Assembly (NCBI GenBank): GCA_014526335.1
Contig: JACTAT010000147.1
Span: 145,294-209,293 of the forward strand
From: Chrysaora quinquecirrha
Taxonomy: Eukaryota; Cnidaria; Scyphozoa; Semaeostomeae; Pelagiidae
Reading direction: 5' to 3'
DNA length: 64,000 bases
Shown piece by piece: positions 57,648-64,000 of this stretch (position 1 is its first letter; each line of letters starts with the position of its first letter). The notes under the pieces are model-generated. The model was given only the letters and a program-made list of their open reading frames with translations, was not told where the DNA came from and did no database searches. A program made the translations under genes and the position numbers.

Positions 57648-58585
57648 TTAAAATGGAGGCATCGGAAGATCTGGGTTGAGATATCGGAATCTTTGTTCTC
57701 CAGGTAAAGTGAGTCCTTGGCTGTAAGCGGTTGGCGAATAATTTCTAGTTTTTTCTTTCTTTGTAGTTTTTGTTTCAAGAAGCCGTTGTCCTTTGCATTT
57801 GCCAACAAACTTTTTCATCAAAGAGCGAATTTTCTCTGGAATAATTGGGCTGTTCGACATAGTAACCTAAACAGAAAAAACATATGATTAACTGAGCAAA
57901 ATGTCACATACAAAGGAACTATTTTCTTCTATTTTTAAATGGAGACATAGAAAGTTAGTTAGTTAGAGAGTCAGTTAGTCAACTAGTTAGAAAGCTAGGA
58001 AATTAGTCAGATAATTAGTTAAGTTATTTGGCCGGTTAGTTACTTCGTTAGTTAGTTATTTAGTTAGTCAGTTACTTAGTTAATAAGTTAATTAGTTAGT
58101 AAGTTAGTTGGTAAGGAAGTTACTGAGTTAGTTAGCGTGTTAGTTGGATAACAAGCTACTCACTTAGTTAGTTAGTTGGTTAGCTAGCTAGTTAACTAGT
58201 TATTTAATTATTTAGATAGTAAGTTAGTTAGTAGCATAGTTTCTAAGTTAGTTTGTTAGCTACTTTGGAAGGTAGTAATTTAGTTAGTAAGTTTATTAGC
58301 TAGTTAGTTAGTTAGTTAGTAAGCTAGTTAGAAAGTTGGTTGGTTAGTAAGCTAGTTAGTTAGTTAGATGGTTAGTTAGGTAGTGAGTAAACTTGTTCGT
58401 TTGTTAGTTTGTTAATTAGTTAGATACGTAATAAGTTCATTAATTTGTTAGCCATTTTGTTGATTTGTTAGCTAAGTGAGTAACCTAGTTAGTTGGTTGG
58501 CTAAGTCAGATAATATGTTTGTTTGTTGGTTAGTTGGTTAGCTAGTAAGTAAGTTAGTAAGTTGGTTAGTTAGTTATTTAGTTCT

Positions 58586-58623
<38 letters not shown>

Positions 58624-61600
58624 GGTTAGTTAGCTAGTTACCTAGTTATTTAGCTGGCTAAGTTAGTCAGTGCATCGGCTAATTAGCTAGTGAGTTAGTC
58701 AGGTAGTTCGCTAGATTGTAAGTCAGTTAGTTAAGTTAATTAGCTAGTTAGTTGCTTAGGTAATCAGTTAGTTAGTGGAAGCTTCCATTTGGAATAAAGA
58801 TCAAGCCGCTTTCCAGAATAAAGAAGAGAGTTTACTTTTACAACAAGTTATTTTAAGAAGATTTTTCATTTGATATTAGCTGATATTTTGAATAATGGAC
58901 AGGTTTCCGCTTTTGACAACAAAGGTTTGAATAAACCTTTTGCACGAAAGGTCCATGCGGTAATATTGTAAGCCAAGGTATAAATAATGTACCCTTCATT
59001 CCTTGCAAAACTTTCTCCAGTAAACTATATTAAAATAAACAGATGGAAATCGCTTCTAAAAAATTAATGCTAAAATACCTGAGGAACAGCTTTTCTCATT
59101 ATCATTTTGTACTCGTCCTTTGTTATATCCTTTGATTTGTAATATTGCTTTAGGATAACTTTGCACTCTTGTTCAACTCTAGACTGCCTTACCAAATAAT
59201 CAACCATTTTGTCCTGCAGGGAAAACGTTTACATTTAATAAGGTTCTTGAAAGAATGAAAATATTGAATAAGGTTGTCAATGGCAAGCATTGGTTTTAAG
59301 GAGGTAATAATTAAGAGTATGTGCGGCAAGTTGCGTTCAGATGAAGGATGAGTCAGGGAAATCAGGAAAGTCGTTTCATACATCAATGTAAACTAGGGAA
59401 CAGTAAAACATGCCAATTTAAGCAAGGGCAAAGAAAGTATTGGCTCTTGTAATATCGAGTTTAACAAAATGGAAATTATTCAAGAAGTCAAGGAAATTAT
59501 TAAAATCATTATGATAGAATTAATATTCAACGGAAGGAAATTAATGTAGAACTTACGGGAATATGGACCAGATCATTAATTGAAAATCAATGCTTTAAGA
59601 AGTCTATACTTTCGAAAAAAGGGCAACCTTCCATTGTTAATTACAGGTTAAACAATGAACACAAAAATGTGCAAGACTTTCCTTTTTACTCACCCCTTTA
59701 TTTTTAGTATCTGCAGAATTGATCTTGCTTCCATGACCACGCATTGACTTTTTGTTTTCTTCTTTCTTTCTCTTATGGCGTACTGCTTCCTGTTTTGATT
59801 TAGCTTTGATAATTTTCTCCCATGTTGGGTTCTCAAAGCCTGAAAAGGGATCTTTTAGCCTGAGCTGTACAGTTTCTCTGAGCACATCTTGCTTTAGAAT
59901 ACTTTGATCTATAGGAGACAGATCTATTTCCATGATACTTTGATCTTCTGGATTATAAGGAGAATCATTCTCACTTTCAATATGATAATAGCTTTCAAAC
60001 TGACTTGCTTCAGTATCTCCTGTGAACTCACCCGGAGGTGTATGTGGTCTCTTGAAGCCTTGCTCATCAGGAGTTAGCTGATCAGGTGATTTTCTCATCA
60101 ATGCTTTGTCAGGGGAAGAGTCAGTATCGAACAACAAGGGTATTTTTGATTTATCTAATTTCTTCTTTTGATTTGGGCTGTCTTGCAAATGCAACTCTCC
60201 AGCGATTTCAATTTGAGACTCATCGTTGATATCTAAACCAGGAATGGAAGAAAATTCCAGGCCTGGAATAATTTCTTTCTTGATATCAATGTTAAGATCT
60301 CCTGTTTCAGGTTCAGTGGGTTTCTCTTCATTATTCTTGTTGTCTGTTGACGTTTTAGATTCTCTAATAGACACACCATCTACATTTGAGACCAATGGGG
60401 TCTTTAGGAGTATGGGTGATGTTAATTTTGGACTAGTATCAGAAGCATCACCATGTCCTAGCACTTTTGCAAATCCATCGTTCTCCTTCGCAGGTTGGTC
60501 TTGTTGTGAGAAAATGTCATCAAACAGATCATCTTTGGTTTTTCTACAATGAAAAAATTAACTGTCTAATTGAAACAATGTAGCAATACCATGTGTAGGC
60601 TAGGTTAATCAAAAAAATTAAAAACATTTTGTTGGTTGTCAATTGCTGGCCAAAGGAAAGTATGCAGTGAGCTTGACCTTGCATGAGTAATGGTAAAATA
60701 ATTCATAGCAATTAAAGATTAAAAGTCCATTGTCAAATTAGGTTATTTATGTACATAATGAAATGTGATCATTCATGTTTGTGATTAAAGATTTATAATG
60801 CATGGCCAAATGGGTGCAACAACCAAATTCTGAACAAATTCAGTAAAACATGATGAGTTTCTACCATCCAGTGTTCATTGATTGGCAGATAATAAGGCTT
60901 ATCAGCATTATTGTTTTATGGATAGATACCAAAACCATCTAAGCAACTTGTGTATTTTGGTATACTGGGCAGCCCCTTATAGTGTGACCTGGTGACAGCC
61001 CTGTGTCTGAATGGTTACTAATATTTTGGGAAAGCTTTGAAATTTATCATTTTCGGCAAAAGCATCCAATCTACAATCACGGACAAAATTGTTGAGACTA
61101 TATTGAAAATGTACCTTCACATACTGTAACTTATTGGCTTACTTTGCCCCCCTCCCCCTGTTCAATGTTGATAATTTTGTTTCATTTGCCATGGAATTGA
61201 GCGACCCATCATGGGGACATAATATCTATCAAGAAAGATTTTAAAAAGAAATCAACATTGAATGGGGGAGGGGGGCAGAGACATTGACCCCCAATCAACA
61301 TGATTGAGTATTTGTCTCAGCATATTTTGTCCATGATTATAGTTAGCTCTGCCAGTCAAAAATTGGAAATATAATTAGAAATATAAATTTTCTGATTAGA
61401 TTTGTCATTCATGATAAATATAATTACAAACATAAATATATTTTTCTGGCTTACTAAAAGAAGGAAAGGAAGTACAATATATTTTTACCTCAATGGTGTT
61501 TTCAAATCTGGTTCATCCTTGATGACATCATGCCCTTGGTTTTTCTCTTCTCCATCCTTTGAAACATTATCTGGAGCAGATGACTCATTTTCTTTAGACA

Positions 61601-63974
61601 TGGCCTCATCAACTAGATCATCTTTATTTGCTGTTTTTCTCATTGTTTCCTCATCCTCTTCACTTCTCTCTTCAACCCCTCGTAACTCTTCATCTAATTT
61701 ATGTGCCTGTTCTTTACTAAAAAGTTTGAATGTCCTTTTCTCTTCGGAGTTGGGAACATTATTTGGGATTTTGTTTGCATTCTCTAATACCTCAATCTTC
61801 TCCAATTTTTCAGCTACTCCTTTTTCATTTACTACGTCAAAGTTTATTTTTGCCTCTAGCATTTCCTCAATAGTTTCTGGACTGCATATCTTATCCAAGC
61901 TTCCATCAACCTCCCCTAAAACAGAAGTTTCATTGCACTTCTCTTTGCCTAGTTCCTTTGGGCTAGTAATATCAGGGTCTTCAATAGAAGTTCGGAGTTT
62001 GTCACCATCTTTACCATCATTGCTTTGACTAAGACTCTCTTGATAAGAACTCTGTTGAATCTCCTTCAAATCCTTATTTACATTATCCATTGACTTAATC
62101 TTTTTACTCAGTAACTGTTTTTCTTTTTCAATTTCCTTTTCAAGATCACTTAATCTCTCAAATTCACTATCTGTGTCTTCATTCACAATAATCGTCTCCT
62201 TATTTTCTTCAGGGTTTTCAACACACTCCCTTCCATTTTCTTCTGCATCATCTTGTTCATCATCATCATCATATACTCTTAGACCAATTAACTGTTCATT
62301 TTTTGTCTGGATGGCAGGAGTAATTTCATTGTTAGAATCATTCTTATGAGAAGAATTATCATTAGAACCATCAAACACAATTACATTTGAAATGCTTTCT
62401 TTCTTCTTACTAATACTGTCAAGAGGTGAGAGTGGTTTCATAGGACTGACATGGCTTTCTGCTATTTTCTGGTTTTCATTCACCCCAGTCTTACTTGTAC
62501 TCTTGTCCTTTAAAGTGTGTTTCTTTGATTGGGAGTGCTGTTCTGGACTTCGTGATCTCTTGTCTTTGGTATGATGTTTCTTATGTTTAGATTTACTTTT
62601 ATCTTTCTTCTCTGTTTCACTATGCTTCTTTTTCTTATGTTTAGAATGTGATGAAGAATGACTTCGTCTGCGAGTTCTTTCAGTGCTGTGGCTCTTTCTT
62701 TTATGCTTTTTGTGATCATCATCATCTTCTTCAACCTCCTTACGATCCTTTTTGTGTTTCTTTTTATCATGCTTTGACTTTTGATCTCTCTCTTTTTTCT
62801 TCTTATCTTCAGATTTTTCTGAGCGTTTATACCTTTTTCTTTCTGTACTTTCTGAATCAGAACTTGAAGATCGTTGATGGCTATGCTTTCTCTTGCGTTT
62901 GGACACTTTCTTGGAGCTTTCTCTACTGTCATCTCTGGTTGAATGTTTCCTCTCCACTTTACTGGATAATGTCTCTCTAGGTTTTGAAACTTCTTTAGCT
63001 TTACTTTTTAGGTGCTTTTCTTTTTTCTCACTTGAACATTTATCAACTGCTAAATCCCTACTTGATTTGTTAGCCCTATGAGACACTTCTTTGTTTCTAT
63101 CTGATTTATCTGATATGGAACTCCTTTCTTTCCTCTTATCCTGAGTCACAGATTTCTCTTTTTCTTTACCCACATCTTTCTTTTTAAAACTAGATTCAGA
63201 AATTTCTGCTAATATAGACTTACTTTCACTTATTCTTTTCTTACTAGAAAGTAAAGAATTGTCAACATGTTTTCAGAAGGATTTTATCCATTTTACTATA
63301 TTTTCCTGAAGGTTTTTTATCCAATGTACTATGTTTTTCTTGATTTTTTGTATTTTTTATTCGTTCAGGTGATTTAGAAAAGTGATCTTTCTTCTTTTTC
63401 TTATGTTTCTTCCTTTCAAGATTATCATCTTCAGAATGACTATCTTCTTCAGTTTCTTTCTTTCTTTTTTTATCTTTTGACTTGTGTTTCTTTGGGCTAT
63501 CATGAAGATTGCTAGATGAATTTTTCTTCACAACTTTTTCATGTGTTTTTCTCATGTTGTCATCATCTACCTTCTCTTGACTATGTTTTTCTTTATTTGT
63601 CTTCTCAGATTCAAAATCATTAACATCATCCACAGAACCATGATGATCACGATCATTTTCATCATCTTTAACAATTTTGACAGTCCTCTCTTCCAAATGA
63701 GCATCATTTTCTTTAAAAGCAGGTACAAATTTAGCAGTTCTTGATGACACAGTAGTGATTTTTGATTCATCTTCACCACTCAAGACATCTTTCTTCCTCG
63801 ACTCAAAAATTGCTGCAACTGCATTCCTCACAGATTCCTGTTTACTGCCCAAGGAGGAATCAAGGGTTTCCTTATCATCATCCAGGGAAAAATCATCATC
63901 CTGATTAGATTGCAGTGACAAAGGGCTCTCTGGGTTGTAGAGCGGGCTCTCTGGATCATAAGGAGCATCCATTT
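57648..63974 (-). CDS. PHRF1/SCAF11-like nuclear protein, C-terminal part
   Basis: PHRF1 and SCAF11 relatives link RNA polymerase II to RNA processing or ubiquitination and end in an SRI-like helical domain. Exons: 63297-63974 (acceptor GTTTGTGTCAG; earlier exons are outside the window), 61489-63208, 59694-60543, 59079-59213 and 57648-57866, with a TAA stop at 57648. Joins between the last four exons are in phase. The first two exons are very rich in Lys, Ser, Glu and Arg with acidic patches, starting MDAPYDPESPLYNPESP. Exon 3 holds DDLFDDIFSQQDQ and DPFSGFENPTWEKIIKAKSK. The family signature is RVEQECKVILKQYYKSKDIT, then KDEYKMIMRKAVPQ, then IIPEKIRSLMKKFVGK, which matches the C-terminus of PHRF1 and SCAF11 as I recall them. 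The RING/PHD part that would separate the two is not in the window. Confidence 0.78.
57945..58770. repeat. Long imperfect (TTAG)n tract
   Basis: More than 800 bp dominated by GTTAGTTAGT with interruptions (GTAAG, CTAGTT, TATTTAG). It lies in the last intron of the PHRF1-like gene. Confidence 0.92.
61068..61348. mobile_element. MITE, GGACAAAAT-end family, copy 2
   Basis: The ends are CTACAATCACGGACAAAATT (left) and, on the minus strand, CTATAATCATGGACAAAATA, each followed by a GAGAC core. The interior has an inverted CCCCCCTCCCCCTGTTCAAT / ATTGAATGGGGGAGGGGGG pair. It lies in an intron of the PHRF1-like gene. Confidence 0.75.
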
Positions 63975-64000
63975 CTGACACAAACGTTCTCGCTTTTTAG

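Noticed and set aside
63262..63275. Programmed +1 ribosomal frameshift in the PHRF1-like gene
   Set aside because: An 88-bp GT-AG intron at 63209-63296 explains the frame change more simply.
61402..63744. Ser/Phe-rich plus-strand frames and extra minus-strand frames in the PHRF1-like gene
   Set aside because: Antisense or shifted readings of a Lys/Glu/Ser-rich exon of biased composition.

Overview
This is AT-rich nuclear DNA of an animal, probably a marine invertebrate and possibly a cnidarian. The evidence is GT-AG introns in every gene, animal-type PEX3 and LARGE orthologues, many tRNA-derived SINEs and small inverted-repeat elements, and a retroelement C-terminal domain of a kind I associate with coral, anemone and sponge genomes. 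The taxon cannot be fixed from the sequence alone. Every confident host gene, and the tRNA array, lies on the minus strand.

Layout. 1-1001 has no recognisable gene. 1002-17202 is the outstanding feature: 103 tandem units of about 158 bp, each holding one 72-nt tRNA-Trp(CCA) gene or a decayed or altered derivative, nearly all followed by a T-run. 18059-20356 is a possible two-exon gene for a small unknown signal-anchored protein. 21450-23659 is PEX3 (peroxisome membrane biogenesis) without its N-terminal exon(s). 23667-28975 looks like a foldback-type element: two opposed 70-71 bp minisatellite arrays around a spacer that carries a non-autonomous hAT element with a perfect 8-bp target duplication. 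29483-34173 is a probable complete hAT element with an intact four-exon, 994-residue transposase. 34290-35276 is a broken retroelement fragment. 36993-55008 is a complete 22-exon LARGE glycosyltransferase gene (730 residues) whose introns hold SINEs, MITEs, microsatellites and a decayed copy of exon 9. 57648-63974 is the C-terminal part of a PHRF1/SCAF11-like nuclear protein (a K/R/S/E-rich region, then an SRI-like end).

How the parts relate. The protein genes are ordinary single-copy housekeeping genes (peroxisome membrane assembly; Golgi matriglycan synthesis; transcription or RNA processing) and form no pathway together. The unusual biology is in the repeats: a tRNA-Trp gene family amplified into a satellite-like array, with a homogeneous centre, diverged edges, higher-order duplications, copies with switched anticodons (Leu-type CAA twice, Cys-type GCA once) and one copy with a compensatory base-pair change.
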